A stretch of DNA of 26,613 nt, from NCBI GenBank assembly GCA_029775955.1, contig JARVJW010000041.1, positions 1 through 26,613 of the forward strand, given 5' to 3'. A model generated the notes under the pieces. That model was not told where the DNA came from and searched no databases. It worked only from the letters and a program-made list of their open reading frames with translations. The stretch's first letter is position 1; each line of letters begins with the position of its first letter. Source of the DNA: Nitrososphaeria archaeon (GTDB taxonomy: Archaea; Thermoproteota; Nitrososphaeria; Conexivisphaerales; UBA164). The position numbers were made by a program, and so were the translations under genes. Shown here piece after piece: positions 14,478 to 22,958 of the stretch.

Positions 14478-15557
14478 CTATTTTAGCAGATTTACAACGT
14501 AAAAACTATTAAAATTTCCATAATAAGATCCGTCAACTGCTTTTACCCACTTTGGCAACCTGTCATTGCGCTTATCCAAAATCGCAAATGGCCCGTAATC
14601 AGGGACATTTAACGATTTTAAGTTGGAATTGCGCAGCTCTTCCACCCTTTGTCTCAGCACATTTATGGCTAAAGAAATATCTTCTGTCGGAGCGGGAAAG
14701 GCTGATGGCATAACTCCAAAAATTGAAAATGATCGCTTTAGTGTTTTTTCCACAGTATCCTTTTCGCCAATAATTGCAGCTGTTTCCCAGGGATAGCCAA
14801 CGGTGCCCGGCAGACCGTAAACCATGATGGATTTTCCGCTGACTTCCGGCATGTCAGAAAACTTCCCCTTTATGCCAATTTCTGAATATGTAATGTCAAT
14901 TAGCACTGGCATGTTTTCAGCAATCCTGCTAATTTCTGCCTTATCCTCATAGTTGATTCCGTTTCCAAATATGCTTGGCAGCTTCATGATCAGCGTACCA
15001 GTTTTCAAAAACTTCAAAGCCTGACCTATTGAGATGTGCCTGTAGGGCCTAGAGCCAGTTATCCAGAACACCTGGTCTATTGACCTGCCAATGGGCTCAA
15101 TTATGTTAGCGGCCCTACCATATCCAAATTCAATGGCCCATGAAATAATTGCGGTCCTTCTGCCCTGCACAAAGCCAACGTCTAATCCCCCAATGCCTGG
15201 CACTGTACTTTTAATATAATTTTCCAAGTTGGACCTGCCCCACAAAGTCATGCTGCGCAAAGCTGAAATTCCCTCAATTTCAACATCTTCGTAAATTGTT
15301 TTCATAGGAAATTGCCCCTGGAATTCAAGTGAATCCTGAATTAGGATGGAAAAGAGCCTGCCCTCGTTTCCAACATTAGCATTAAAGCTTTCCATGAGTA
15401 GTTTCTCCTGTTGGTAATCCTCAACCTGTATTTTCATTGCCTTCTTCCTACTGCCTATTTTAGCCGAAACTGACCTGCGGTTATAAAAATTTTCAAATAT
15501 GCCTGCCATTAGCTTGCGAGCCTTCTCCCTGATTTCCACAATTTCACGATCATTCAC
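14478..15557 (-). CDS. Chorismate mutase (AroQ type) fused to a degenerate aminotransferase-like domain
   Basis: Residues 1-83 form an AroQ-fold chorismate mutase (chorismate to prephenate). Against the E. coli PheA mutase domain the catalytic set falls at matching spacings: Arg10, Arg27, Lys38, Asp47, Glu51, then after a shorter loop Ser76 and Gln80 (equivalent to R11, R28, K39, D48, E52, S84, Q88). Residues about 90-359 resemble a fold-type I PLP aminotransferase: GFVQGRRTAIISW, KLPSIFGNGINYED (where NPxNPTG is expected), VLIDITYSEI (DxxY kept) and SIMVYGLPGTVGYP. In the last motif the PLP lysine position is Met245 and the Arg of GLxGxRxG is missing. Total 359 residues. GTG at 15557 has GGAGG 10 bases upstream. 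Last gene of the aromatic operon, 43 bases after aroC. Confidence 0.88.
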   Translation of the reverse strand: MNDREIVEIREKARKLMAGIFENFYNRRSVSAKIGSRKKAMKIQVEDYQQEKLLMESFNANVGNEGRLFSILIQDSLEFQGQFPMKTIYEDVEIEGISALRSMTLWGRSNLENYIKSTVPGIGGLDVGFVQGRRTAIISWAIEFGYGRAANIIEPIGRSIDQVFWITGSRPYRHISIGQALKFLKTGTLIMKLPSIFGNGINYEDKAEISRIAENMPVLIDITYSEIGIKGKFSDMPEVSGKSIMVYGLPGTVGYPWETAAIIGEKDTVEKTLKRSFSIFGVMPSAFPAPTEDISLAINVLRQRVEELRNSNLKSLNVPDYGPFAILDKRNDRLPKWVKAVDGSYYGNFNSFYVVNLLK

Positions 15558-15560
15558 TTT

Positions 15561-15597
15561 TTGACATCCTCCCACCCTTGAAAGGTGCGGGTTTTCC
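15561..15597 (+). mobile_element. Orphan IS200/IS605-like right-end hairpin relic
   Basis: The plus strand begins TTGACATCCTCCCACCC, and after CTTGAAA continues GGTGCGGGTTTTCC. TGACATCCTCCC, a GC-rich hairpin and GGGTTTTCC in this order are the hallmark of the right end of IS200/IS605 (IS1341-type) elements, which in a complete element follows tnpB. The hairpin pairs CCC (15571-15573) with GGG (15589-15591) and ACC (15574-15576) with GGT (15584-15586), with a GC bulge. No tnpA, tnpB or left end is nearby. It fills the 43-base gap between aroC and the chorismate mutase gene, and its GGGAGG (minus strand) is that gene's ribosome site. Convergence by chance cannot be excluded for so short a match. 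Confidence 0.4.
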
Positions 15598-15600
15598 AGC

Positions 15601-16683
15601 TCACTTTATAAATCCACCCCTCATTGCAAGGTCAGCAATGGTAAACGCGGTCATAGCTTCAACTATGGGGACCGCACGTGGTATAACGCACGGGTCATGC
15701 ATGCCCTTCAGCTGCAGGTCACCATCTGTCATTGTTTTAACGTTTACCGTTTTCTGCACCTTATATATTGAAGACACTGGCTTAAATGCAATTCTTGCTA
15801 CCAGGGGGAGCCCTGTGCTCATGCCGCCCAGCACGCCTCCTGCATTGTTTGTTGCTGAAGTAACCTTTCCATCAACAATCCTGAACTGGTCGTTGTTCTG
15901 GGAGCCCCTTAACTGGGATGCCTTGAAGCCTGCACCAAACTCAACACCCTTTACAGCAGGTATTGAAAAAAATGCCTTTGCTAGCTCAGAATCAATTGAC
16001 GAAAATACAGGCTGACCTATCCCTACAGGCATTCCCTGAACTATAACTTCAATGACCCCACCCACGCTGTCCCCATCCCTCCTTGCAGCAAGTATTTCAT
16101 TCTTCATATCAGCGTCGCATTCATCAACAGGGCATCTGGTTTCAAACATGTACCTCTTCGATGCGCTTTCAAAGTCCAACTCCCGGCACTCCACGTTTCC
16201 TATCCTCCTTGTATAAGCTGCTATCTCCACCCCAAGCTTTCTTATCATTGAAGCAGCTATTGCACCAGCTATTACAAAGCCAACCGTTATCCTGGCGGAA
16301 AACCTGCCTCCACCACGGTAATCGTTATGTCCGTTATACTTTATATAGGCAGGGTAATCAGCGTGCCCAGGCCTCACCCAGCCATTTTCAATGAAGTCAT
16401 AGAATTCATCTCTTCCACCAGTATTTTTAACTACAGCAACGAGAGGGGCCCCAGTAGCAACCCCTTTGTAAACGCCTGCGATAAATTCTACTTTTTCCTC
16501 CTCCTGCCTAGCACTTGAAAGAATTGACTTGCCAGGCTTCCTCCTTGCCAACCATTCGTATATTTCCGCCACATCTATTGGCGTTCCGGCTGGGAGTCCC
16601 TCAATTAGCACCCCCACGTAGGGACCATGGCTCTCCCCAAATGACACCATGACAAGGGACCTACCGAACGCGTTATCACTCAA
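15601..16683 (-). CDS. aroC: Chorismate synthase
   Basis: Converts 5-enolpyruvylshikimate 3-phosphate to chorismate by 1,4-elimination of phosphate, using reduced FMN. Landmarks are SFGESHGPYVGVLIEGLPAG at the N-terminus, RRKPGKSILSSARQEEEKVE, YRGGGRFSARITVGFVIAGA and GGVLGGMSTGLPLVARIAFK; all are standard chorismate synthase signatures. With the TTG at 16683 the protein has 360 residues, the usual length; GGTGG lies 6 bases before that codon and the start overlaps the aroA stop by 8 bases. The longer open frame from 16722 would add 13 residues of unlike sequence encoded over the aroA 3' end and is rejected. No associated flavin reductase gene is in the operon. Confidence 0.96.
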   Translation of the reverse strand: MSDNAFGRSLVMVSFGESHGPYVGVLIEGLPAGTPIDVAEIYEWLARRKPGKSILSSARQEEEKVEFIAGVYKGVATGAPLVAVVKNTGGRDEFYDFIENGWVRPGHADYPAYIKYNGHNDYRGGGRFSARITVGFVIAGAIAASMIRKLGVEIAAYTRRIGNVECRELDFESASKRYMFETRCPVDECDADMKNEILAARRDGDSVGGVIEVIVQGMPVGIGQPVFSSIDSELAKAFFSIPAVKGVEFGAGFKASQLRGSQNNDQFRIVDGKVTSATNNAGGVLGGMSTGLPLVARIAFKPVSSIYKVQKTVNVKTMTDGDLQLKGMHDPCVIPRAVPIVEAMTAFTIADLAMRGGFIK

Positions 16684-17938
16684 CAGGCACCACCCTGTAT
16701 CCGAGGCCTGCCATGTCTTCAAAAAAGCGCGGATATGATTTGCTTACATTTTCATAATTTTCAATTGTTGACCCGAGTTCAAGGGCTGCATCTGCAACTG
16801 ACATTGCCATGACTATCCTGTGATCATTCCATCCATTTAACTTAATCCCCTTTCTTGGGTTCACAGGGGGGGCAATAGTTATGCTATCAGGGGATTCTTC
16901 GACAATTGCACCAAGTTTCAATAGTTCAGATGAAATTGCTGATATTCTGTCGCTCTCCTTAATTCTGGCATGCCTAACACCACTTATTTTTACCCTCACC
17001 TTTAATCCAAGAACGGACAGCGGAGGAAGTGAATCTGGAGAATTTCTCAGGTCTACTTCAAGCGTGCCGTTGATCATGCTTTCCCCTATCTTCAGGCCAT
17101 CCTGATTCATTGCGTGTGGAACACCAAGCTTATCCAAGACCTCGAGCATGGACAAAAGGTCAGCTTGAGGCATGTTTCCGTTGATGCCTTTTAGCATAAT
17201 CCCCCTTCCGCTCAGCAGTGCCAGAGACATAAAGAATGCCGCAGAAGATGCGTCCGCTGGTGGTTCAAATACTGCAGGTCTGTAAAAGCCCTTCCTAACG
17301 TTATATACATTGTCCTTTATCTCAACATCGACGCCAAACCTATGCATGACATGTAGCGTCATGTCAACATAGGGCCTAGATACCAAACCTTCAGCACTAA
17401 TTGATGTGGAATTAACAGAATATGGCGAAACCATTAGGATAGAACTCAAATACTGTGAGGAACCTGAAGAATTTATCACTGCATCTCCACCTGACATTTT
17501 CTGAGCTTTGATTATTACTGGTGGATATGGGCCCTTTAGCGTCATGGCCAATCCCCCTAGATTGACAATCGCATTTATAAGAGGCTCAATGGGCCTTTTA
17601 AGGAGCCCAGCCTTACCGGTTAGAACTGTGTAGCCACTGTCCACTAAAGTAGAATATGAGGTAAGAAACCTGATCGTAGCTCCTGATTCACCACACGTTA
17701 TAATTCTGCCTGAATTTAGTGGCATCGACCCGCTCACAGTATTACCGCTTATTCTGACCCCGAACATTTTGAGCGCATGTATCATTGCCCTAACGTCATC
17801 TGGCATATCATTTATCACTACCTTGCTCCTTCCAGCTGCAAGAGATGCTATAAGTAAGGCTCTCTGCGCATAGCTCTTACTCTGGGGTGGCTTAACAGAC
17901 CATCTATCCTTTGGTTCATAGGAAAATCTGAACTTCAT
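16676..17938 (-). CDS. aroA: 3-phosphoshikimate 1-carboxyvinyltransferase (EPSP synthase)
   Basis: Transfers the enolpyruvyl group of PEP to shikimate 3-phosphate. The 420-residue product shows KPPQSKSYAQRALLIASLAA (substrate-binding Lys and Ser), CGESGATIRFLTS, NSSGSSQYLSSILM, PADASSAAFFMSLA, RIKESDRISAISSELLKLGA and NDHRIVMAMSVADAA, in family order. LTGKAGLLKRPIEPLINAI is also typical (LxGxxxLxxRPM). The ATG shares one base with the aroK stop (TAATG), which signals translational coupling. It follows the kinase that makes its substrate. Confidence 0.97.
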   Translation of the reverse strand: MKFRFSYEPKDRWSVKPPQSKSYAQRALLIASLAAGRSKVVINDMPDDVRAMIHALKMFGVRISGNTVSGSMPLNSGRIITCGESGATIRFLTSYSTLVDSGYTVLTGKAGLLKRPIEPLINAIVNLGGLAMTLKGPYPPVIIKAQKMSGGDAVINSSGSSQYLSSILMVSPYSVNSTSISAEGLVSRPYVDMTLHVMHRFGVDVEIKDNVYNVRKGFYRPAVFEPPADASSAAFFMSLALLSGRGIMLKGINGNMPQADLLSMLEVLDKLGVPHAMNQDGLKIGESMINGTLEVDLRNSPDSLPPLSVLGLKVRVKISGVRHARIKESDRISAISSELLKLGAIVEESPDSITIAPPVNPRKGIKLNGWNDHRIVMAMSVADAALELGSTIENYENVSKSYPRFFEDMAGLGYRVVPVE

Positions 17939-18732
17939 TATAATATTTCATACCCTGAATTTTTTGGTACCGACTTTATAACTTTAAGGTTTCTAAAGCT
18001 TTTAGGAGCTCCAGTTCCATGTTTAACCAGGCAGAAGTAAGCCGGGCCGTTTCCGCTTATCCCTGCAGCAATTGCCCCTTCCCTTACTGCTTCGATTGCA
18101 GGGGATGGATCATATCCATTTGCCGAAGCCACAAGCAGGCCATTGATTGTCATTGCCTGTGCCCATTTTCCACCCTCTATCAACCCTTTTAACTCAATCC
18201 CCAGAGATTCCAGGCTTCTGAGGGATTCAACATTTACAACCTTTTTTAAATTGCCTGGAATGCCTATAAAGGCATCCAGCCCATTTGGTGCATCAATTCT
18301 GGTGATGAGCCTTCCTTCTTTATTTGATGTTAAAATGATGCCTCCAAGGAGAGAAGCGTAGGCATCGTCATAGGCTCCCGTTACAGAAATTTTCAAATTT
18401 TTTGATGCCTTTGCAGAAACATTTACAGCCATGTCGACATCATATTTCCCCTCTACCATGCTTATGAGTGCGAGGGCCACTGCAGATGATACAGCACTGG
18501 AGCTTTTCAAACCCATTCCAATTGGTATATGGCTTTCCACAGAAACCCTGTAACGAGTAACCCCAAGCAATCTCATGATTTCCTCTATAATCTGGTTATC
18601 AGCTGCTATAATTTCCGTTTTGTCGCTGTATTCAACAGTCACATCAACTGGCATGGAAACAGCCATTGTAGACCCGTATCCGGAAATAATAGCGTTGAGT
18701 GCAGATACGCCTCCCCAAGCCCTAATCTTCAA
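17938..18732 (-). CDS. aroK: Archaeal shikimate kinase, GHMP superfamily
   Basis: Phosphorylates shikimate with ATP. This is the archaeal GHMP-type enzyme, unrelated to bacterial AroK. The ATP-binding motif is HIPIGMGLKSSSAVSSAVAL (P-x-G-x-G-L-x-S-S-A); AWGGVSALNAIISGYGSTMA lies near the N-terminus and GAIAAGISGNGPAYFCLVKH is the C-terminal glycine loop. Length is about 264 residues. The GTG at 18741 overlaps the GGTGA ribosome site, so I chose TTG at 18732, which lies 5 bases after it and one base after the aroE stop. Placement between aroE and aroA agrees with the pathway order. Confidence 0.95.
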   Translation of the reverse strand: MKIRAWGGVSALNAIISGYGSTMAVSMPVDVTVEYSDKTEIIAADNQIIEEIMRLLGVTRYRVSVESHIPIGMGLKSSSAVSSAVALALISMVEGKYDVDMAVNVSAKASKNLKISVTGAYDDAYASLLGGIILTSNKEGRLITRIDAPNGLDAFIGIPGNLKKVVNVESLRSLESLGIELKGLIEGGKWAQAMTINGLLVASANGYDPSPAIEAVREGAIAAGISGNGPAYFCLVKHGTGAPKSFRNLKVIKSVPKNSGYEIL

Positions 18733-18733
18733 T

Positions 18734-19495
18734 TTAATCACCTAGTACGGCTTTTTTCATTAGCTGCCTTTCAGGCTCAATGCCCTTCCATATTTTTATT
18801 GACTGCGCAGCCTGCTCCACCAAAATATCAAGGCCACCTATGACATTTGGTGAAGCCCTCTGTAAGGCTGTTCCTCCTGCCCTATAAGCAAGGTCGATAG
18901 TAAGCCCATACTTTCCCCTTTTGTATAGTTTAATCAATGGGCCATCATCAGCATACATGCCCATAGGCGTTGCATTAACAAAAACATCTGCAAATTGGCA
19001 TGGATTATAGGACACTTCTGCACCCCATGACCTAAGAAGGTTACCAAAATCGTTGGCTCTTGTTTTGCTTCTGTTAACTATACAGAAACTGGTGCAACCT
19101 TTCCTGAATAGTGAAAGCGCAGCTGCCCTTGCCGCTCCACCAGCTCCCCAGATCAATGCACTGCCAACGCTTCCGTTGATCAGCGCCATCAACGCGCTTA
19201 CATCGGTGTTGTATCCAATAAGCAGTTCACCATCAACCTTAACCGTGTTAACTGCCATTATATCTTTTGCATAGCCATCAAGCGCATCAAGAGTTTTGAT
19301 TACGTCTTCCTTATATGGCAGTGTAACGTTAAATCCATGCGAAAGGACCCTGAGCCCATTTACGGCATCGCTCAAGCGTTTCCGGCTCACCTCAAATGGT
19401 AGATAAATACCCCCCATTTGATTTAGAACTGAATTTTGAACCTTGGGGGACAGGGACCCGGACACGGGGTTGCCTATAAGGCCGTAGAGCTCCAA
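18734..19495 (-). CDS. aroE: Shikimate dehydrogenase
   Basis: NADP-linked reduction of 3-dehydroshikimate to shikimate. The 253-residue product starts MELYGLIGNPVSGSLSPKVQ, with the substrate-binding Ser pair, followed by GFNVTLPYKEDVIKTL (catalytic Lys), AVNTVKVDGELLIGYNTDVS (catalytic Asp), the dinucleotide motif ALIWGAGGAARAAALSLF and FVNATPMGMYADDGPLI. The TTG start at 19495 has no good ribosome site, but the family N-terminus begins exactly there; it overlaps aroD by 22 bases, so translation is probably coupled. The sequence is slightly shorter than bacterial AroE (about 270). Confidence 0.96.
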   Translation of the reverse strand: MELYGLIGNPVSGSLSPKVQNSVLNQMGGIYLPFEVSRKRLSDAVNGLRVLSHGFNVTLPYKEDVIKTLDALDGYAKDIMAVNTVKVDGELLIGYNTDVSALMALINGSVGSALIWGAGGAARAAALSLFRKGCTSFCIVNRSKTRANDFGNLLRSWGAEVSYNPCQFADVFVNATPMGMYADDGPLIKLYKRGKYGLTIDLAYRAGGTALQRASPNVIGGLDILVEQAAQSIKIWKGIEPERQLMKKAVLGD

Positions 19496-20160
19496 TTTTT
19501 GTTTACAAACTCCAGAAACTCGTATGCTTCAGTTTCCTCTGGTTGCCCCTCTGCCACCTTTTCATTCTTCAGGTGTGAGTAAAGGAGTGGTGAACCTAGC
19601 ATCACTGACATATACCTTGTAAAACTGTACCTTTCCCCTACAGAAAATGCAACTAGTTTCCCCTTCTCAGCTATTTTATAAAGGTCTAGAACCTTTAGAG
19701 CTTCATTCATTGTAGATGGGCTGTTTACTACCTTTACCACAGTGGCCTTTTCCTTACTATCAGCCCAAGCGTTATCGATATCCTGGCCCACGGGCTTTGT
19801 AAAGAGGAAATGAGTTGACATTAACAGGTTAAGCCCGTTCAGGTCAACTGACGGAGATATCTTCCTGTACGTGTCAGCCTCAATATCAAGGTAAAATGGC
19901 TTTAAATCCCTGATTGCATCAATTATCTGAATTAAAGTGCTTATCCTGTAATCCCTCGAAAGGCCCCCCTCGCTTGGAACCCTGTATGTTACTATGCACC
20001 TATTGATAGATGATGCAAAGTAAGATGGTATATCCTTGGGATTTAGCATTTTCACTGAATCCAGCCTCAGTTCGATGAGGCTGCCTTCACTTGTCCTTGA
20101 CATTTTCTTATAGATTTCCTCCAGTGTATTACCCGTTAATGATACAACAACCTTCGTCAT
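19474..20160 (-). CDS. aroD: 3-dehydroquinate dehydratase, type I
   Basis: Schiff-base enzyme that dehydrates 3-dehydroquinate to 3-dehydroshikimate. Type I landmarks: SLIELRLDSVKML (Glu and Arg of the substrate site), RCIVTYRVPSEGG, LLMSTHFLF with the catalytic His, and ATVVKVVNSPSTMNEAL with the Schiff-base Lys; LVAFSVGERYSFTRYMSVML and VAEGQPEETEAYEFL complete the barrel (the latter replaces the usual APGQ). About 228 residues, typical of archaea. ATG at 20160 follows GGGAG by 7-8 bases; the TTG at 20166 is inside that spacer. It starts 3 bases after the aroB' stop. Confidence 0.93.
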   Translation of the reverse strand: MTKVVVSLTGNTLEEIYKKMSRTSEGSLIELRLDSVKMLNPKDIPSYFASSINRCIVTYRVPSEGGLSRDYRISTLIQIIDAIRDLKPFYLDIEADTYRKISPSVDLNGLNLLMSTHFLFTKPVGQDIDNAWADSKEKATVVKVVNSPSTMNEALKVLDLYKIAEKGKLVAFSVGERYSFTRYMSVMLGSPLLYSHLKNEKVAEGQPEETEAYEFLEFVNKNWSSTAL

Positions 20161-20162
20161 TT

Positions 20163-21125
20163 TCAACTCTCCCTTATGTCCTCATCAACAGCCGTTCCAA
20201 AGTGCCTCCCCTTTTGTTCGCTTACCATGGCCTTTACCACATCTCCAGGCTTTATTTCTGTTACTGCTCTGATGTTACCGTCACCGCTCACAAGCGACAC
20301 CGTTTCCGCATACTGCAGCAGGACAGCGCCATTCTGACCACTGGCCTTTGCTGTTATCAGAACAAGGGGTCTCCTTTCAACCTTGGACCTGCCAACTACA
20401 ACGACCCTGGAGTTGCCTACCTTGTCAACCACCATGACTTTATCACCTGCGCTAAGTTCAGAAAGATACTTGGTCCTGTCAGCATAGGCAAGAATGTAGC
20501 TGTTAACCGCGCCGGCATTTACCCTGAACGGCCTGGGGCTGGTGTACTTGGAACCAAATACCTCCGCATGCACTAAAAATAAGAACGAAGAAAATGAACC
20601 CACCAGCATGCCCTCGCCTTCCCTTAGCATTTCAGCAGTATCAACGCAAGCTCTGGACCCATTTCCTACAACCTTTATGCTTTCAACCTGTGCTTCAACA
20701 AGCTTTACAGCGCTTCTACCAATGCCAAGGGCATCTGCATACGATGCCATTTCATCCACATCTTTAGGCGAAACTATTATTCCATCGATGCCCTTTTCAA
20801 GCACTCCCCCCAGCATTATCGCATCCTCTATATTCCTTGCCTCCGCATAAAGTGCTGCCTTTCCAGATACCCAAGATATTATGTTTTCCAAAGGAATTAC
20901 CCTCCAATCACTGGTTTCTATCCTTATGGATTTGACTCCGGATTCAACTGCCTTTTTGATTTTTTCCACATCTTCCCCAGAGGATATTGTGAACGTCTTA
21001 ATTGAAGACTCATCAAGTCCATTATTTGCCCCAATAAAATCAGAAATGGAATAGCCGGAAGCTGCAAGCGTTATTTTTTCAGCCTGAACCTTTTCAGGGG
21101 GTAGCTTAACTATTACCTTCTTCAT
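20163..21125 (-). CDS. aroB': 3-dehydroquinate synthase II (archaeal AroB')
   Basis: NAD-dependent oxidative deamination and cyclisation of 2-amino-3,7-dideoxy-D-threo-hept-6-ulosonate to 3-dehydroquinate, the second step of the archaeal entry route known from Methanocaldococcus (MJ1249). The 320-residue product carries the family's best-conserved block, GNGSRACVDTAEMLREGEGM then LVGSFSSFLFLVHAEVFGSK and RPFRVNAGAVNSYI, in its centre, and GDVVKAMVSEQKGRHFGTAV near its end. Unrelated to bacterial AroB. ATG at 21125 has GAGG 7 bases upstream and overlaps the AroA' gene by 20 bases. The C-terminal half after the core (DKVMVVDKVGNSRVVVVGRS) is probably a beta domain. Confidence 0.95.
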   Translation of the reverse strand: MKKVIVKLPPEKVQAEKITLAASGYSISDFIGANNGLDESSIKTFTISSGEDVEKIKKAVESGVKSIRIETSDWRVIPLENIISWVSGKAALYAEARNIEDAIMLGGVLEKGIDGIIVSPKDVDEMASYADALGIGRSAVKLVEAQVESIKVVGNGSRACVDTAEMLREGEGMLVGSFSSFLFLVHAEVFGSKYTSPRPFRVNAGAVNSYILAYADRTKYLSELSAGDKVMVVDKVGNSRVVVVGRSKVERRPLVLITAKASGQNGAVLLQYAETVSLVSGDGNIRAVTEIKPGDVVKAMVSEQKGRHFGTAVDEDIRES

Positions 21126-21903
21126 TGTAAATCCTCAGTGCATTATCGATGCTGCTGCCATCAAATATTATTTTAGCCAAGCTGCGCACAACCGCGTCTG
21201 GCCTTGGGTCCTGAAATATGTTTCGCCCAAAAGTAACGCCAACTGCTCCAGCCTTCATTGCATCCTTTGCCATCCTAAATACATCCTCTATATTACTTAG
21301 CTTCGGACCCCCAGCTATTGCAACTGGAACATGGGAACCCCTTACAACTTCGGAAAACGTATCAATGTTTCCCGTATAAGGTGCCTTGACTATATCTGCG
21401 CCCAGTTCTCCACCCAACCTTACAGCCTTCTTTATCAGGTCTGGGTCATACTGATCCTTGACATTTTCTCCTCGGACGTACATCATAGCTATCAGTGGAA
21501 TGCCATATTTGTCACATTCATCAGCAACAGCGCCTAATGATTTTAACATCTTGTTCTCCGAATCTGCCCCTACATTGATATGCACTGAAACCGCGTCAGC
21601 ACCTAGAAACACAGCCTCTCTTATGCCTGACACAATAACCTTTGAGTACGGAGTGGGCCCATATGAAGTGCTTGCCGACATGTGCATTATTATGCCCAGA
21701 GATGGTTCATACCTGAGAGCCTTTATAGATCCCTTGTGCAGTATGACTGAACTGGCACCTCCTGCATCCACCTTTTTTACAATCTGCGTTATATCTTCAA
21801 TGCCATTAATTGGACCATCGCTCACGCCATGGTCCATTGGCACACAGAGTATCTTGCCATCCTTAGCAATCCTTGATAGCCTTCTGGCTTTACCGTTTGT
21901 CAA
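21106..21903 (-). CDS. aroA': 2-amino-3,7-dideoxy-D-threo-hept-6-ulosonate synthase (AroA')
   Basis: Class I aldolase-type enzyme that joins L-aspartate semialdehyde to a three-carbon unit from 6-deoxy-5-ketofructose 1-phosphate, replacing DAHP synthase (known for MJ0400). The 265-residue TIM barrel shows CVPMDHGVSDGPI, VSVHINVGADSE, ADIVKAPYTGNI with the Schiff-base Lys, VPVAIAGGPK and GAVGVTFGRNIFQ. TTG at 21903 has GGAGG 9 bases upstream, a textbook spacing for this genome, and overlaps asd by 14 bases. Close relatives act as fructose-bisphosphate aldolases; the operon position beside aroB' and asd decides for this reaction. Confidence 0.94.
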   Translation of the reverse strand: MTNGKARRLSRIAKDGKILCVPMDHGVSDGPINGIEDITQIVKKVDAGGASSVILHKGSIKALRYEPSLGIIMHMSASTSYGPTPYSKVIVSGIREAVFLGADAVSVHINVGADSENKMLKSLGAVADECDKYGIPLIAMMYVRGENVKDQYDPDLIKKAVRLGGELGADIVKAPYTGNIDTFSEVVRGSHVPVAIAGGPKLSNIEDVFRMAKDAMKAGAVGVTFGRNIFQDPRPDAVVRSLAKIIFDGSSIDNALRIYNEEGNS

Positions 21904-22954
21904 ACATCCAACCCTCCCTGTAAAACATTTCAGCCGTAAGTATTGTATTTCCAGCTGCCCCCCTAATGGTGTTGTGACTTATCAGCGTATACCTGATTGA
22001 GTGATCATCTATTCCCTTCCTTACCCTGCCAACCACAACGCTCATGCCTGGTACTGAACCTGCAAATCTGTCAAGCCTTGTCTGGGGCCTGTCAGGCTCT
22101 TCCCTAACTATTATGGGAAATTCTGGAGCTGTCGGCAACTTGAGTTCCTGAGGCAACCCTTTGAAGCTCTTAAAAACTGACTTGGCATCATCCGGTGTTA
22201 TCTTCTTTTCTGTTTCAATGTAAACCGTTTCCATATGGCCATCAATCGTAGGAACCCTGTTGCACATTGCAGCTACATCTATGTTAGCGAACTCCACCTT
22301 CCCATTAATGTACCTGCCAAGCAGCTTGTTTGTCTCCGCCGCTACTTTTTCCTCTTCATCCTTTATGTACGGTATGACATTGTCGAGTATGCTTATGCTT
22401 GGCACCCCTGGAAATCCAGCTCCGCTTACCGCCTGCATCGTTGCTACTATGAGCTTTTTGATCTTAAATTCATCATTTAATGGCTTGAGGGTGAGGTTCA
22501 GGCCTATAGATGTGCAATTTGGCCCAGTGGTCAGAAAGCCAGCCCAGCCTCTTGATTTCTGCCGCTTTATAATTTCCCATGAGTCAGGGTTTATTTCTGG
22601 TATTATCAGCGGAATATCCTGTTCCATCCTGTACGCGCTGGCGTCGCTGTATGTAGGATAGTACCTTGCGTATAGAGGCTCAATCTCCCTTGCAGCATCA
22701 GTCGGAAGGCAACTGAAGAACATGTCGGCCTTCTGGTCCTCTGGCTTTGATTCAAGCACAGTCATTTCAGCCACATCTGCTGGTGGCTCATAGGAACTTA
22801 CCCACTCATTGGAGTCCTTGAACCTTTTACCGGCTGTCTTTTTACCTACAACATATTTTATCTTAAACCATGGATGATTGGCGAGCATGCGCACATATTC
22901 TGAGCCAACCATTCCGGTTGCCCCCAAAATCCCAACTTCCACACTTTCCTTCAT
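21890..22954 (-). CDS. asd: Aspartate-semialdehyde dehydrogenase
   Basis: NADP-dependent reduction of aspartyl phosphate to L-aspartate semialdehyde, here the amino-group donor substrate for AroA' as well as a precursor of the aspartate-family amino acids. The 354-residue product begins with the nucleotide motif GILGATGMVGSEYVRML; TTGPNCTSIGLNL holds the catalytic Cys, VSGAGFPGVPSISILDNVIP the family signature, and PTIDGHMETVYIE the His. It belongs to the archaeal/fungal type. ATG at 22954 follows GGTGT by 6 bases and starts 4 bases after lysC ends. Confidence 0.96.
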   Translation of the reverse strand: MKESVEVGILGATGMVGSEYVRMLANHPWFKIKYVVGKKTAGKRFKDSNEWVSSYEPPADVAEMTVLESKPEDQKADMFFSCLPTDAAREIEPLYARYYPTYSDASAYRMEQDIPLIIPEINPDSWEIIKRQKSRGWAGFLTTGPNCTSIGLNLTLKPLNDEFKIKKLIVATMQAVSGAGFPGVPSISILDNVIPYIKDEEEKVAAETNKLLGRYINGKVEFANIDVAAMCNRVPTIDGHMETVYIETEKKITPDDAKSVFKSFKGLPQELKLPTAPEFPIIVREEPDRPQTRLDRFAGSVPGMSVVVGRVRKGIDDHSIRYTLISHNTIRGAAGNTILTAEMFYREGWMFDKR

Positions 22955-22958
22955 ATCA

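Noticed and set aside
16684..16722. Longer aroC start at TTG 16722
   Set aside because: The 13 extra residues are encoded over the aroA 3' end, do not resemble AroC, and the TTG at 16683 has a well-placed GGTGG.
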